DNA from: a bacterium BMS3Abin11
Lineage (GTDB): Bacteria; Pseudomonadota; Gammaproteobacteria; BMS3Bbin11
NCBI GenBank assembly: GCA_002897635.1
Contig: BDTD01000006.1
Span: 70,152-110,043 of the forward strand
Direction of reading: 5' to 3'
Length of the DNA stretch: 39,892 bases
Shown here piece by piece: positions 1 through 8,235 of this stretch. A program made the position numbers and the translations under genes. The notes below the pieces were generated by a model. It was not told the DNA's origin and did no database searches. It worked only from the letters and a program-made list of their open reading frames with translations. Positions within the stretch are counted from its first letter, which is position 1; each line of letters starts with the position of its first letter.

Positions 1-42
1 GCAGTGTAGAGTTTTATTGTTCACATATCTATGTCAGGCAAC

Positions 43-750
43 TTACTGAGTTGCAGGCATTATTCCCATGAAGCTTGTCTCAATATAGTCAATGACAGCA
101 TCAACATCCTCACTGGATAACTGCCTTGCAAATGAGGTCATTGCTGTTCCTGGGCGACCAGCAAGGATGGCATTACGCATGCGCTCGGATGTCTGGCTTG
201 TACGTGAATCCAGTGTAGTGAAATTCCTTGGTGCCGGCTTTAGGCTGCTACCGGCCCAGCGTGCTCCGGTTCCATCATCGCCGTGGCAAACAGAGCAGGT
301 GGTACGATAAATTTCATAGCCTTTTTTGTTAGTAACAGGTGTTTCCGTCCCTTTCGAAATTCGAAGAAAATTAGTGCGTATATAATCTGCTATGGCAGCA
401 ACTTCATTGCTGTTCAATCGGCTGCTCCAGCCTGTCATAGCTGTGCCAGGCTTGCCATTAGCTATGATCTCAATAATATAGTCCCGCGTCAGCAGAGCAG
501 CGATCCCGGGTTCTGTGAAATCCCTGGGTGGTGGCTTCAGGCCTTCTCTGGCATGTGAATCACCATCGCCTTTATCCCCATGACAGACAGAACAGAAATC
601 CTGGTAAAGAGCACCAGGGTTTATATTTCCCGATTCAGAATTTACTTCAGCAGATACCGCCGGACTGGCGTATATGTAGGCAGAAAGGCAGAGAATATAA
701 AATAGTTTTTTTAAAGATAGCAATATATTATCTATTGGTGTTTGATACAT
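43..750 (-). CDS. Dihaem c-type cytochrome, periplasmic
   Basis: Two tandem class-I cytochrome c domains of about 85 residues, each with CSVCH (C53-C56-H57 and C152-C155-H156, counted from the chosen ATG) and a matching downstream GTAM segment (M105 and M204) that should supply the axial methionine. The N-terminus is a signal peptide ending near AVSA, so the protein acts in the periplasm, probably as a soluble electron shuttle. The frame is open to a TTG at 777, but the ATG at 750 gives a more normal signal peptide; neither has a clear ribosome site. It is transcribed away from the NHL/cytochrome cluster and shares its upstream region with NHL1. The His/Met pattern differs from the bis-His pattern of the neighbouring multihaem proteins, suggesting a higher-potential role. 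The exact partner is unknown. Confidence 0.9.
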   Translation of the reverse strand: MYQTPIDNILLSLKKLFYILCLSAYIYASPAVSAEVNSESGNINPGALYQDFCSVCHGDKGDGDSHAREGLKPPPRDFTEPGIAALLTRDYIIEIIANGKPGTAMTGWSSRLNSNEVAAIADYIRTNFLRISKGTETPVTNKKGYEIYRTTCSVCHGDDGTGARWAGSSLKPAPRNFTTLDSRTSQTSERMRNAILAGRPGTAMTSFARQLSSEDVDAVIDYIETSFMGIMPATQ

Positions 751-999
751 TGTGAGAAACCAGTTGAGTAAAATCAATAACTGAGTATGCTATATTTTGA
801 ATGAACATTATAGTACGTTGATCAGGTGCTTATGAATATCATTAGCATTTTAATCACTGGCACTATACTCAATCCTGTTTCAAATTTCGCAAATTAAATC
901 ATTAACTTGTGAAGTGAAAAGTATCGGTTAATATGTAACATTAGAAACTAAAATAGTGTATAAATCTAGTTTTTTGAAGAAAATCAGGAATTATCTACC

Positions 1000-2091
1000 A
1001 TGCAATATGAATCCAGAAGACCACTGTATAGCATCCTTGCAATAATTCTGTCTATAAGTTTATCCGCATGTGTGCAGACACCAGAAAAGAAACAAGAATT
1101 AATCGCATACCCTCCGCCGCCTGAACAGCCCCGGTTTTATTTTGAGCATACCTTGGTAAGTGCGGCTCAGGTATTACATGATAATCGCGAAACCCGTCTT
1201 AGACGTTTGGTGACGGGTGAATCCAAATCAGGTACAGGCCTGGCTAAGCCATTTGATGTGGCAGTATGTAAGGGACGTGTATATGTAAGTGATACGGCTG
1301 CCAGAGCAGTATTCTTATTCGATTTTCCTTCTGGCCGGTTTTCAACTATAGGTAAGGAAGAAGGTGCCGAACTACAAAAACCATTGGGTATTGCAACAGA
1401 TGCCGTATGTAATTTGTATGTGGCAGACATAACTGGAAAACGCATCGTTGTTTATGATGCTGAAGGTAACTACCTTCGAGCCATAGGTGGGGCTGAATGG
1501 TTTAACCGCGTCAGCGGAGTGACAGTAAATCCAGAAGGAACCCGGGTCTACGCTGTCGATACTGGCGGTGTTCAGTCACAGGAACATAGAGTCCGCGTGT
1601 TTAATGCAACAAACGGAGAACATCTTTTTGACTTTGGCAAGCGTGGTAATGGTGAAGGTGAGTTCAATTTACCAAAGGCAATAGACATGGGGCCTGATCG
1701 CAACTTGTATATAGTTGATAGTGCTAATTTTCGAATTGCTGTTTTTGATGAAGAAGGTCGGTTCGTACGAAACTTCGGTTCACTTGGGCGCAGAATGGGA
1801 CAGTTTGCTCGACCCAAAGGGATTGCTGTCGACTCAGAAGGGCGTGTATACGTTAGCGATGCATCTCATGGCAATTTTCAGATTTTTACTGCCGAAGGAC
1901 AGCTGTTATTATTTATCGGCTCACGCAGTACTCAACCCGGGAGAGCTCAGTATCTTTTACCAGCAGGAATAGATGTTGATGAGGATGGGCGGGTTTATTT
2001 TGTTGGGCAGTTTTATCGCAAGCTCGATATATTCAGGCCTGCTGAACTGGATACGTCTGCCGGTTACCTGGGTGCCTGGTCGGGAGACTGA
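1000..2091 (+). CDS. NHL-repeat beta-propeller lipoprotein (NHL1)
   Basis: A 363-residue protein with a type II signal peptide: the lipobox LSAC places the lipidated cysteine at residue 24. A proline-rich segment (PPPPEQPRF) follows, then at least five NHL-type blades with recurring 'G.A.D..G.VYV.D....R..VF...G' wording. NHL propellers are usually scaffolds or binding platforms. In several multihaem cytochrome clusters such lipoproteins accompany the haem proteins, with unknown function. A second copy with the same 'P.PPEQPHF' start lies at 12044, before the 11-haem gene. The gene has no co-directional neighbour within 200 bp upstream and is followed by a long gap with a transposase remnant, so it may be transcribed alone. 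An enzymatic role is not indicated. Confidence 0.88.
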   Translation: MQYESRRPLYSILAIILSISLSACVQTPEKKQELIAYPPPPEQPRFYFEHTLVSAAQVLHDNRETRLRRLVTGESKSGTGLAKPFDVAVCKGRVYVSDTAARAVFLFDFPSGRFSTIGKEEGAELQKPLGIATDAVCNLYVADITGKRIVVYDAEGNYLRAIGGAEWFNRVSGVTVNPEGTRVYAVDTGGVQSQEHRVRVFNATNGEHLFDFGKRGNGEGEFNLPKAIDMGPDRNLYIVDSANFRIAVFDEEGRFVRNFGSLGRRMGQFARPKGIAVDSEGRVYVSDASHGNFQIFTAEGQLLLFIGSRSTQPGRAQYLLPAGIDVDEDGRVYFVGQFYRKLDIFRPAELDTSAGYLGAWSGD

Positions 2092-2279
2092 GCGTTCCTG
2101 AATTATTTGATAGTGTTTAAGATCTCACTATTTTTATACGGCTGACTTTAATATCGATTAATTTGAAAGAGTTAAGTGTCGATATTAAGAGCGTTGTTTA
2201 AATTATCTCAGGGTAAAAATATTAAAATTAGTTTCGCATAAGGGATGAAATTATCAATTCCTTTATGGGATTTTACTGT

Positions 2280-2604
2280 GTTGTAGTCGTAGAAAAATCG
2301 AATAATGCTGTTGTGTCGTTGTTTGCGGCTGCTGAAAAGCTCTTTGTTGTGCCACACCTCCATGATTGTTCGGATCACTCGCCCTGCTCAGTGCACGATA
2401 GCGATCATTGGCACCGTTTCGGGACTTGAACTCTTAGCTTTCTGGCGCGGGCCAATACCTTGTAGACAACCTGTCGAGTAACCCGGTAACTTTCTGCTAA
2501 ATAAGAAATTTTTTCGCCACTGCTACAGTACCTGTCCCAGATCCCTTTCCGTACATCGTACATGTGGAGTAAACCGGATACATTTGTACATTTTCACGCC
2601 TACA
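2280..2604 (-). pseudogene. Degenerate IS481-like transposase N-terminus and element end
   Basis: On the minus strand an ATG at 2563 opens a 52-codon frame (stop at 2405-2407) that reads like the helix-turn-helix head of an IS481-type transposase, with 'YDVRKGIWDRYC', 'LAESYRVTRQVVYKVLARAR'. After a frame change it continues as 'NDRYRALS', then diverges and stops. Just outside the start, the minus strand reads TGTAGGCGTGAAAATGTACA (2604 down to 2585), resembling the TGT...ACA-type ends of IS481 elements. No catalytic DDE region is present, so this is a dead fragment. It occupies most of the 790-bp gap between NHL1 and the tetrahaem cytochrome gene. The family assignment is from memory of the wording and is moderate. 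Confidence 0.42.
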
Positions 2605-2668
2605 GAATCTCGTGTTTGGTCGTATTCTGTAACAACACTTTCATTTTTTACAAGTTAAGAAAATGGCT

Positions 2669-2682
2669 TTGACATTGGTCAA
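2669..2682. promoter_or_regulatory. FNR/CRP-superfamily-like palindrome upstream of the tetrahaem cytochrome
   Basis: The sequence TTGAC-ATTG-GTCAA is a perfect palindrome of the FNR/ANR/DNR layout (TTGAT-N4-ATCAA with both inner bases changed). It lies about 200 bp upstream of the cytochrome gene at 2885. The left half could also act as a -35 (TTGACA). A redox or nitrogen-oxide responsive regulator is possible; binding is not shown. Confidence 0.4.
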
Positions 2683-2781
2683 GGAACCTTCAATATTTTT
2701 TGAAGTATATTATTATCCATACGTTCTATAGGCTTATAAAATATATGCATAGTTAAAGTAGGTGTTTTACGCTTAAACCTG

Positions 2782-2787
2782 TATAAT
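2782..2787 (+). promoter_or_regulatory. Candidate -10 box for the tetrahaem cytochrome gene
   Basis: A consensus TATAAT lies 98 bp upstream of the start codon at 2885. No good -35 is seen at 16-18 bp spacing, so an activator-dependent promoter or chance are both possible in this AT-rich stretch. Confidence 0.28.
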
Positions 2788-2884
2788 GTACCTATGTTCA
2801 AACCCTGAGTTTTTAGATGGGGATTCGTCTTAATTAAGTAAGAAGATCGTTGTTTTATAAAGTGAGCAGCAGGGAGACAATATT

Positions 2885-3721
2885 ATGATAAATTTTAGCA
2901 AATTAAGCCTGGCAGTAATCTTGGGGGCTGCGCTAGTAGTGAGCAGTTCCTCAGTATTCGCACAAATATATGGCAGTAAACATGACATGTCTGTTACTGG
3001 GACAGGGCAGTCAGCGAGTACAGCGACAGATGAAATCTGTGTTTACTGCCATACACCTCATGGATCAGACATTGCTGCACCGGCACCACTCTGGAACAGG
3101 TTCCTTAATACCTCTGTGTCATACCAGCGTTATTCTGCATTAGGAACTGCAACGCTTGATGGTGATGAAGCACCAGTGGGCTCTGTCTCACTGGCATGTT
3201 TATCCTGTCATGATGGTGCGCAAGCGATGGATGCTGTAATTAATGCGCCGGGTTCAGGGGGCTATACTGCAACTGGAGCGGTTATTGGCGGTGGTGTCGG
3301 TACCACTATGACGGGAACACCTATCCCAATGCTTGGTACTGACCTGCGTGATGATCACCCGATTAGTATTCAATATGCGGGTGGTGCATGTCAGGGGACA
3401 TTAGCTGACTGTGCCCCATCAGGTGCATCATCTGGCGACCCTGATTTTAATACTGCGCAATACGCAAGTATAAACTCTAATCCTCAATGGTGGGTAGATA
3501 CCGGGACTACTGGTGCAAACGTTCGTGAAAAGACGGATATGATCCTCTATGCACGCAGTGACTATAATACTGCTACTGGTACAGGACCAGCGGTAGAATG
3601 TGGTAGTTGTCATGACCCTCACAATGCTAGTACATTCAGTAGTAGCCCTCCACTATCCGTTGCCTTCCTGCGATTGCCTAATACGGGGAGTCAGGTTTGT
3701 CTGGCTTGTCATATTAAATAA
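2885..3721 (+). CDS. Tetrahaem c-type cytochrome, OmcE-like (CytE)
   Basis: A 278-residue exported protein (signal peptide ending at SSVFA) with four haem motifs: CVYCH (C52), CLSCH (C105), CGSCH (C239) and CLACH (C272). It has exactly four other histidines, H33 (KHDM), H59 (TPH), H158 (DDHP) and H246 (DPH), so every haem can have bis-His ligation with none left over. The order KHD / CxxCHTPHG / CxxCHDG / DDHPIS / CxxCHDPHN / CxxCH is the layout I associate with the four-haem OmcE-type filament cytochromes of Geobacter; that link is from memory. C169 and C176 could form a disulfide. A GGGAGA ribosome site precedes the ATG. A hairpin terminator follows, so it may be expressed separately from the foldase and barrel. 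The N-terminal part of the 11-haem protein at 13132 is its paralogue. Confidence 0.9.
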   Translation: MINFSKLSLAVILGAALVVSSSSVFAQIYGSKHDMSVTGTGQSASTATDEICVYCHTPHGSDIAAPAPLWNRFLNTSVSYQRYSALGTATLDGDEAPVGSVSLACLSCHDGAQAMDAVINAPGSGGYTATGAVIGGGVGTTMTGTPIPMLGTDLRDDHPISIQYAGGACQGTLADCAPSGASSGDPDFNTAQYASINSNPQWWVDTGTTGANVREKTDMILYARSDYNTATGTGPAVECGSCHDPHNASTFSSSPPLSVAFLRLPNTGSQVCLACHIK

Positions 3722-3772
3722 CTACTTCACCAGGGGTAATTGACAAGTACCCGCACTTAATCAGTAGTACAA

Positions 3773-3812
3773 CAGGCCAGGGTGGGTATTCCTCTGGCCT
3801 GATTTATTTTTA
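3773..3812 (+). terminator. Intrinsic terminator or attenuator after the tetrahaem cytochrome
   Basis: CAGGCCAG (3773-3780) pairs with CTGGCCTG (3794-3801), followed by ATTTATTTTTAT. It lies 19 bp before the start of the foldase gene, so partial read-through would give less foldase and barrel than cytochrome. Confidence 0.65.
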
Positions 3813-3831
3813 TAAGGGGTTAAGTATTATC

Positions 3832-4821
3832 ATGAAAAGACCTGTCTGGAATTATGCTGTAGCAGTCAATTTAATGATCACTACATTGATTTTATTGTTG
3901 CCTGGTATTTCGTTGTCTGATGAGCCCGCTTTAAAACCTCAATCAGCGTTATTTGCTACAGTGGGTGGGATTGAAATCACTCAACAAGTCCTGGATGATG
4001 CTGTTAACCGGCGGGTACGTACAACACTTTTTCATGGTCAGCCGCCGGCAGATAAACTGGCTGCTTTGCGTAAAGAGGTTTCCTCCGACCTTATAGATCG
4101 TACTCTACTGACCCAGGAGGCAATTAAAAGAGGACTAGTACCTAATCAGGAAAAAATTCAGCAAAGCATAGGGCGTATGAATGACTACATGAAACAACGT
4201 GGGCATGAATATAGTAATGCTGATAAGCAGCAAGCGAAAGATTTTCTCAGGCAGGAAGATTTGATTTCCCAACTTAGAGAAAAGGTCCAGGAAGTTGCGA
4301 CACCAGATTCTTCTGAGATAGAAACTTTCTACAAAAACAACCCTCAATTATTTACTGAACCAGAGCAAATACGCCTGTCCGTGATATTGCTGAAAGTTGC
4401 TCCTTCATCAACGAAGGATGTGTGGGCTGCTGCTAGAAAAGAAGCTGCGGATTTACTTATACAATTAAATAAGGGTGCCGATTTTGCTGCGCAGGCAAAA
4501 CTACGTTCCACAGACCCCTCAGCAGAAAAAGGGGGAGATATGGGCTACTTGCACAAAGGAATGTTAGCTCAATCGGTAGAAAGGGTAGTTGATAAACTGG
4601 AGGTTGGGCAAGTTACTGAGCCGATTATGGTATTGGAAGGAATTGCAATCTTTAAATTAACAGGAAGGATGGCTGCTGTATTGCGTTCATTTAATTCAGT
4701 TAATCAACGTGCGAGTGAACTCTATCGTAAACAGTTGAGAATAACTGCATGGCAGGCATTAAAGAAAAAGTTACGACAGGAAAACCCAGCGGAATATCAT
4801 CAGCTTGTAACGAAAGATTAG
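3832..4821 (+). CDS. Periplasmic peptidyl-prolyl isomerase, SurA/PpiC type
   Basis: A 329-residue exported protein. After a signal peptide (about residues 1-30) comes a helical SurA-type N-terminal region (about 40-155; 'GGIEITQQVLDDAVNRR', 'LIDRTLLTQEAIKRGL') and one parvulin domain (about 165-275; 'EQIRLSVILLKV', 'STDPSAEKGGDMGYLHKGML', 'VGQVTEPI'). It has one parvulin domain where SurA has two. Such foldases help outer-membrane barrels and large secreted cytochromes fold. The next gene encodes a 622-residue barrel protein, so a dedicated chaperone for that barrel or for the haem proteins is the natural reading. A GGGG-type ribosome site lies somewhat far upstream. No membrane anchor beyond the signal is evident. 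Confidence 0.88.
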   Translation: MKRPVWNYAVAVNLMITTLILLLPGISLSDEPALKPQSALFATVGGIEITQQVLDDAVNRRVRTTLFHGQPPADKLAALRKEVSSDLIDRTLLTQEAIKRGLVPNQEKIQQSIGRMNDYMKQRGHEYSNADKQQAKDFLRQEDLISQLREKVQEVATPDSSEIETFYKNNPQLFTEPEQIRLSVILLKVAPSSTKDVWAAARKEAADLLIQLNKGADFAAQAKLRSTDPSAEKGGDMGYLHKGMLAQSVERVVDKLEVGQVTEPIMVLEGIAIFKLTGRMAAVLRSFNSVNQRASELYRKQLRITAWQALKKKLRQENPAEYHQLVTKD

Positions 4822-4890
4822 CGGTCTGACGCGTTCTATTACAAAATAGGTGAGAATCCGTGATTATTTTCCCTCAAAACAGGTTGGCAA

Positions 4891-6759
4891 TTGAATCATC
4901 GAACAGGCATAGCTTTTTGGTTGTTGTTTGTGCCAGCAACGGCAGCTGCTGGTACGAATATCGTAATACCTCCTTTCGTGCTTAATGGAGAACTCTCCTA
5001 TTCTGTGTTACAAAGAGACACTGAGCGGGTTAATGGTCACAATGAGTCTACGCTGGATCAGCAATTAAGTTTTAGAATTAATGCTAACACTTATGTTTGG
5101 AAACCCTGGTTTGGATTGCTTGATGGCGGTCTACTTTTAGGCTTGCAGGATGGTAAAAGAAGTGTTGCTGGCTTCAATAGTATTGGCCAATCTGATCAGA
5201 GTGACGACACAAAAATCGTAAATGGCAATATTAATTTTCGATTGTTTCCAAAAAGCACCTTTCCCTTTGAGGCTTTTTTCATCCACTCTGATACGCGAAC
5301 AGAGAGCTTGACTAACCGAGGAAGTGACAATATTACAAGCTCAATCACTTATTTAAATGATTTAACCACAACCCGCTATGGCGCACGGCAATTCTACAAC
5401 AGTGATAAGGGCTTTAGAATGAAAGCGAGGGCTGAAAAAATTGAAGTGCAGAATGCGCAGGAAATAGATACAGGAAAATTTTTGTTATTTGAAGCGGGGG
5501 TTAACTATCACGACAACAAACTGGATTTCAGGCTTTCTTATGATCAGTTTGACCGTGGCCGTCAGAATGATGATGGTGATATTCTTTTCTCAGAACTACT
5601 ACACCATTATACCTCAAGAAAAAAAAATAATTTCTCTATACGTAATGAACTTACCTATGAAAATCGAACAACAACGCGATTAGCAGGAATTACTAATGAC
5701 AGGGATTTGTTTCAGTATAACAATTTTACTAACTGGACATTAAATTCAGCGAGGTTAACGCGATTTACTGCGAACGGTCAGCTTCAAAGAGGCCTGGTAA
5801 ATTCCGGAAATGAAGAAAAGGTAACATCAGATAGTGTTAGTGCAAATTTTGGTGCTGTGCATAATCTTACACCGGTTTTACAAATAACCGGAGGCCTGGG
5901 TGGCAATGCAAGTAATCGCACTGGTATTCAGAGTGATGATGATACAAGAAAACGTCTATACGAATCAGTAGGCATTCGTTATTTCCCCTACGCCATTCCA
6001 CTTGGTAAATATCGATACAACTGGTCAGGTTCTGCATCGGCAAGGTCTGAGCAGGCAACTTTTGGCAATAGCATTACCTTAAGCGCTGGTTTAGGCCATA
6101 ATATTAATCGTCAGTATCGTTTCGGTCGTCAGTCAATGTTAACGCTTAGTGGTAGCCAGGCATTAAACCCACTACACAGAAAAGGTGCCGATGCTTTAGA
6201 TGACAGGGTAGAGATCTTGTTAAATCAGCAACTGGCACTGCGTCTCAATCGCAGCCAGGGAGGGAGTAATTTCTATACTTCTTTAACACTTAGTGATTCA
6301 AGAGATTTAGGTGATGATGATAACAATTACCAGTCACTCAATCTGCAATTTTCCGGATCATTGCGTATCAGTCGATTTTCTTCACTGAGCGGCAGTGCCA
6401 CCTGGCAAGCAACACGGTTTGAATCAAATTTAAAAAACGAATTGGTTAATAAACAACGTACAGACAATACCAACTTAAGTGCCAATATAGAATATAAGCA
6501 CCGGCGAGCATTCAAGGTAAATGGCCTGCGCTTCCGGTCAAAGCTGGTACTAATGAACCGTAAGGCAGATTATAAGGATGATAATCTTGACCGTTTAATT
6601 TCAGATCAACGCTTTGTCAAGAATACCTGGGAAAACCGACTGGAGTATAGAATCGGTCTACTTGATCTAAAACTTATCGGAAGACTTTCAGGGTTTGACC
6701 AGGATACACAAACATCCGTACTTTTTCAGATTTCTAGATACTTCGTTGGTATTATTTGA
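4891..6759 (+). CDS. Outer-membrane beta-barrel protein, putative conduit porin
   Basis: A 622-residue protein with a signal peptide (cleavage near ATAAAG) and then, throughout, alternating polar/aromatic short strands separated by Asn/Asp/Arg-rich turns ('YGARQFYNSDKGFRMKARAEKIEVQ', 'ITGGLGGNASNRTG'), typical of a large beta-barrel of about 20 or more strands. No haem motif is present. It starts at a TTG (4891): an in-frame TGA at 4861-4863 and the absence of ATG/GTG between force this choice, and AGG sits about 8 nt upstream. It lies between the foldase and three periplasmic cytochrome genes, which fits the barrel sheath of a trans-outer-membrane electron conduit, as in Mtr- or Geobacter Omb-type systems. 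The C-terminus (YFVGII) lacks the usual terminal Phe. Family name unknown to me. Confidence 0.75.
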   Translation: MNHRTGIAFWLLFVPATAAAGTNIVIPPFVLNGELSYSVLQRDTERVNGHNESTLDQQLSFRINANTYVWKPWFGLLDGGLLLGLQDGKRSVAGFNSIGQSDQSDDTKIVNGNINFRLFPKSTFPFEAFFIHSDTRTESLTNRGSDNITSSITYLNDLTTTRYGARQFYNSDKGFRMKARAEKIEVQNAQEIDTGKFLLFEAGVNYHDNKLDFRLSYDQFDRGRQNDDGDILFSELLHHYTSRKKNNFSIRNELTYENRTTTRLAGITNDRDLFQYNNFTNWTLNSARLTRFTANGQLQRGLVNSGNEEKVTSDSVSANFGAVHNLTPVLQITGGLGGNASNRTGIQSDDDTRKRLYESVGIRYFPYAIPLGKYRYNWSGSASARSEQATFGNSITLSAGLGHNINRQYRFGRQSMLTLSGSQALNPLHRKGADALDDRVEILLNQQLALRLNRSQGGSNFYTSLTLSDSRDLGDDDNNYQSLNLQFSGSLRISRFSSLSGSATWQATRFESNLKNELVNKQRTDNTNLSANIEYKHRRAFKVNGLRFRSKLVLMNRKADYKDDNLDRLISDQRFVKNTWENRLEYRIGLLDLKLIGRLSGFDQDTQTSVLFQISRYFVGII

Positions 6760-6786
6760 TGCGGACTTTATTTAAGAGGATAAAAA

Positions 6787-7200
6787 ATGACAGAAAATAA
6801 TGAAACCCGATTGACGAAAAGTATATGGCTATTAAGTATAGTCCTGTTCCTTCTTATGTTTCTAATATCACCACAAAAGGCAAGCGCTGAATACGGGGAT
6901 GTAGTGATCAATAACTACTCTGATTCTGCCGGTATGCGGCCGGTAATTTTCCCACACTGGTTTCACCGAATACGGTTTCGCTGCAAAGTATGCCATGCAG
7001 ACCTTGGCTTCAAATTTAAAGCAGGTGGTAATAAAATTAATATGCTAAAAATTATTGATGGTGAATACTGTGGAGCCTGTCATAACGGTGAAATTGCCTG
7101 GGGTGTTGAAAACTGTGACATATGTCATTCAGCAAAACCTGGTACACCAACACAGGTTCATGAGAGCACATTGCAGAAACTCCTTGCACCAAAAAAATAA
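6787..7200 (+). CDS. Trihaem c7-type cytochrome (A1)
   Basis: A 137-residue exported protein with a signal peptide ending KASA and three haem motifs: CKVCH (C66), CGACH (C95) and CDICH (C110). The extra histidines are H57, H60 and H125, giving six in total, enough for three bis-His haems. The 'FPHWFHRIRFRCKVCH' start and 'CGACHNGEIAW' spacing match the c(7)-type trihaem domain family found in periplasmic electron carriers. It lies 27 bp after the barrel gene and is probably co-transcribed with it. A near-identical paralogue (A2) is encoded at 11599, sharing 'EYGDVV', 'RPVIFPHWFHRIRFRCKVCH' and 'CHNGEIAW.VENCD.CHS'. The likely role is passing electrons across the periplasm. Confidence 0.9.
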   Translation: MTENNETRLTKSIWLLSIVLFLLMFLISPQKASAEYGDVVINNYSDSAGMRPVIFPHWFHRIRFRCKVCHADLGFKFKAGGNKINMLKIIDGEYCGACHNGEIAWGVENCDICHSAKPGTPTQVHESTLQKLLAPKK

Positions 7201-7221
7201 TGATCCAACATGGTGACTAAT

Positions 7222-8178
7222 ATGAATGTATCCAAAACACTAAAATACCAAATTAACCTGCTATCTATATACCTGATAGTACTATTAACACTTGCACTAT
7301 CAGCATCTGTGCAGGCCGCCGGTAATTCGGGTAAAAGGATTGTTGAAAAGAATTGTGCAGCATGTCATCAGACTGGTGTAGCCGGAGCACCAAAAACTGG
7401 TGTAAAAGCGGACTGGGATGAACGCCTGAAACAGGGTGATGACACACTTAATAAACACGCTATAGAAGGGTTCAAGGGCATGCCGCCTAAAGGTGGTAAT
7501 AGAGCGCTGACAACAAAACAGGTAAAAGATGCTGTCGCCTATATGCATCAAACAGTTGTGGGCTCTGCCAGTAAAAAGACTTCAAGAAAAAAAGCAGCTG
7601 TAGCAAGTAAACCTGTCGTTAAAAAATCAGCCCCTAAAAAGACAGTTTCAAAGCCAAAAGTAGCAACTGTGAATACCTTTAATCGTCTTATGATACCAAA
7701 AAACAAGCGAAATCCACCACCAATGAGAGATGGTATTCATGATCCAAAAAATAGTGGAACCAAAATCCTTCAACATCCATCACAGGCATTTAATGGCATA
7801 GCAAAAAGCCGGAGTGGGAACTATATTGATTGGGTTAAAGCACTGAATAACGGAAATATTAACCCAAGATATAAACTCCTTGATGAGAATGCTAAACCAC
7901 TTATTTTGGATCTTAATATTATCCGCGAGGTGAAAGGTTCAATGCCGAATGTAGATTATCCTCATAAGCAACACACACAGTGGCTGGACTGTTCAAACTG
8001 CCATCCTGCTATATTTATACCTAAAAAAGGAGGCAATCAAATTTCAATGGCGGCTATCCTGCTTGGGCGAAAATGTGGTGTTTGCCATGGTAAAGTCTCA
8101 TTCCCGGTATCTGATTGCCGTCGTTGCCATTCACGCAAGAAAAACGCTAAGATAATAAAAAAGACCAGCAGTAAGTAG
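7222..8178 (+). CDS. Fused cytochrome c5-like / trihaem c7-type cytochrome (B1)
   Basis: An exported chimera. After the signal peptide (to SVQAA) comes a monohaem cytochrome c5-like domain (CAACH, then GMPPKGG with a possible Met ligand, and 'ALTTKQVKDAVAYM'). A Lys/Ala/Pro-rich linker (about residues 118-150) follows. The C-terminal region has 'WVKALNNGNINPR', 'YPHKQHTQWLDCSNCH', CGVCH and CRRCH, a trihaem c7-type domain. Total four haems. The start at 7222 is preferred over the ATG at 7210 because GGTGA lies 5 nt upstream of it. The C-terminal half is paralogous to B2 (11046), which lacks the c5 domain. The flexible basic linker suggests a tethered shuttle that collects electrons with one domain and delivers them with the other. 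The partner is unknown. Confidence 0.87.
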   Translation: MNVSKTLKYQINLLSIYLIVLLTLALSASVQAAGNSGKRIVEKNCAACHQTGVAGAPKTGVKADWDERLKQGDDTLNKHAIEGFKGMPPKGGNRALTTKQVKDAVAYMHQTVVGSASKKTSRKKAAVASKPVVKKSAPKKTVSKPKVATVNTFNRLMIPKNKRNPPPMRDGIHDPKNSGTKILQHPSQAFNGIAKSRSGNYIDWVKALNNGNINPRYKLLDENAKPLILDLNIIREVKGSMPNVDYPHKQHTQWLDCSNCHPAIFIPKKGGNQISMAAILLGRKCGVCHGKVSFPVSDCRRCHSRKKNAKIIKKTSSK

Positions 8179-8235
8179 AAGGGGGTAATAGCATTATTTG
8201 CTTAGGGAGAGATGTACTTGGGGGAGGAATTTAAG

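Noticed and set aside
43-777. TTG 777 as start of the dihaem cytochrome
   Set aside because: It adds nine residues before a normal signal peptide; ATG 750 is simpler, although neither has a strong ribosome site.
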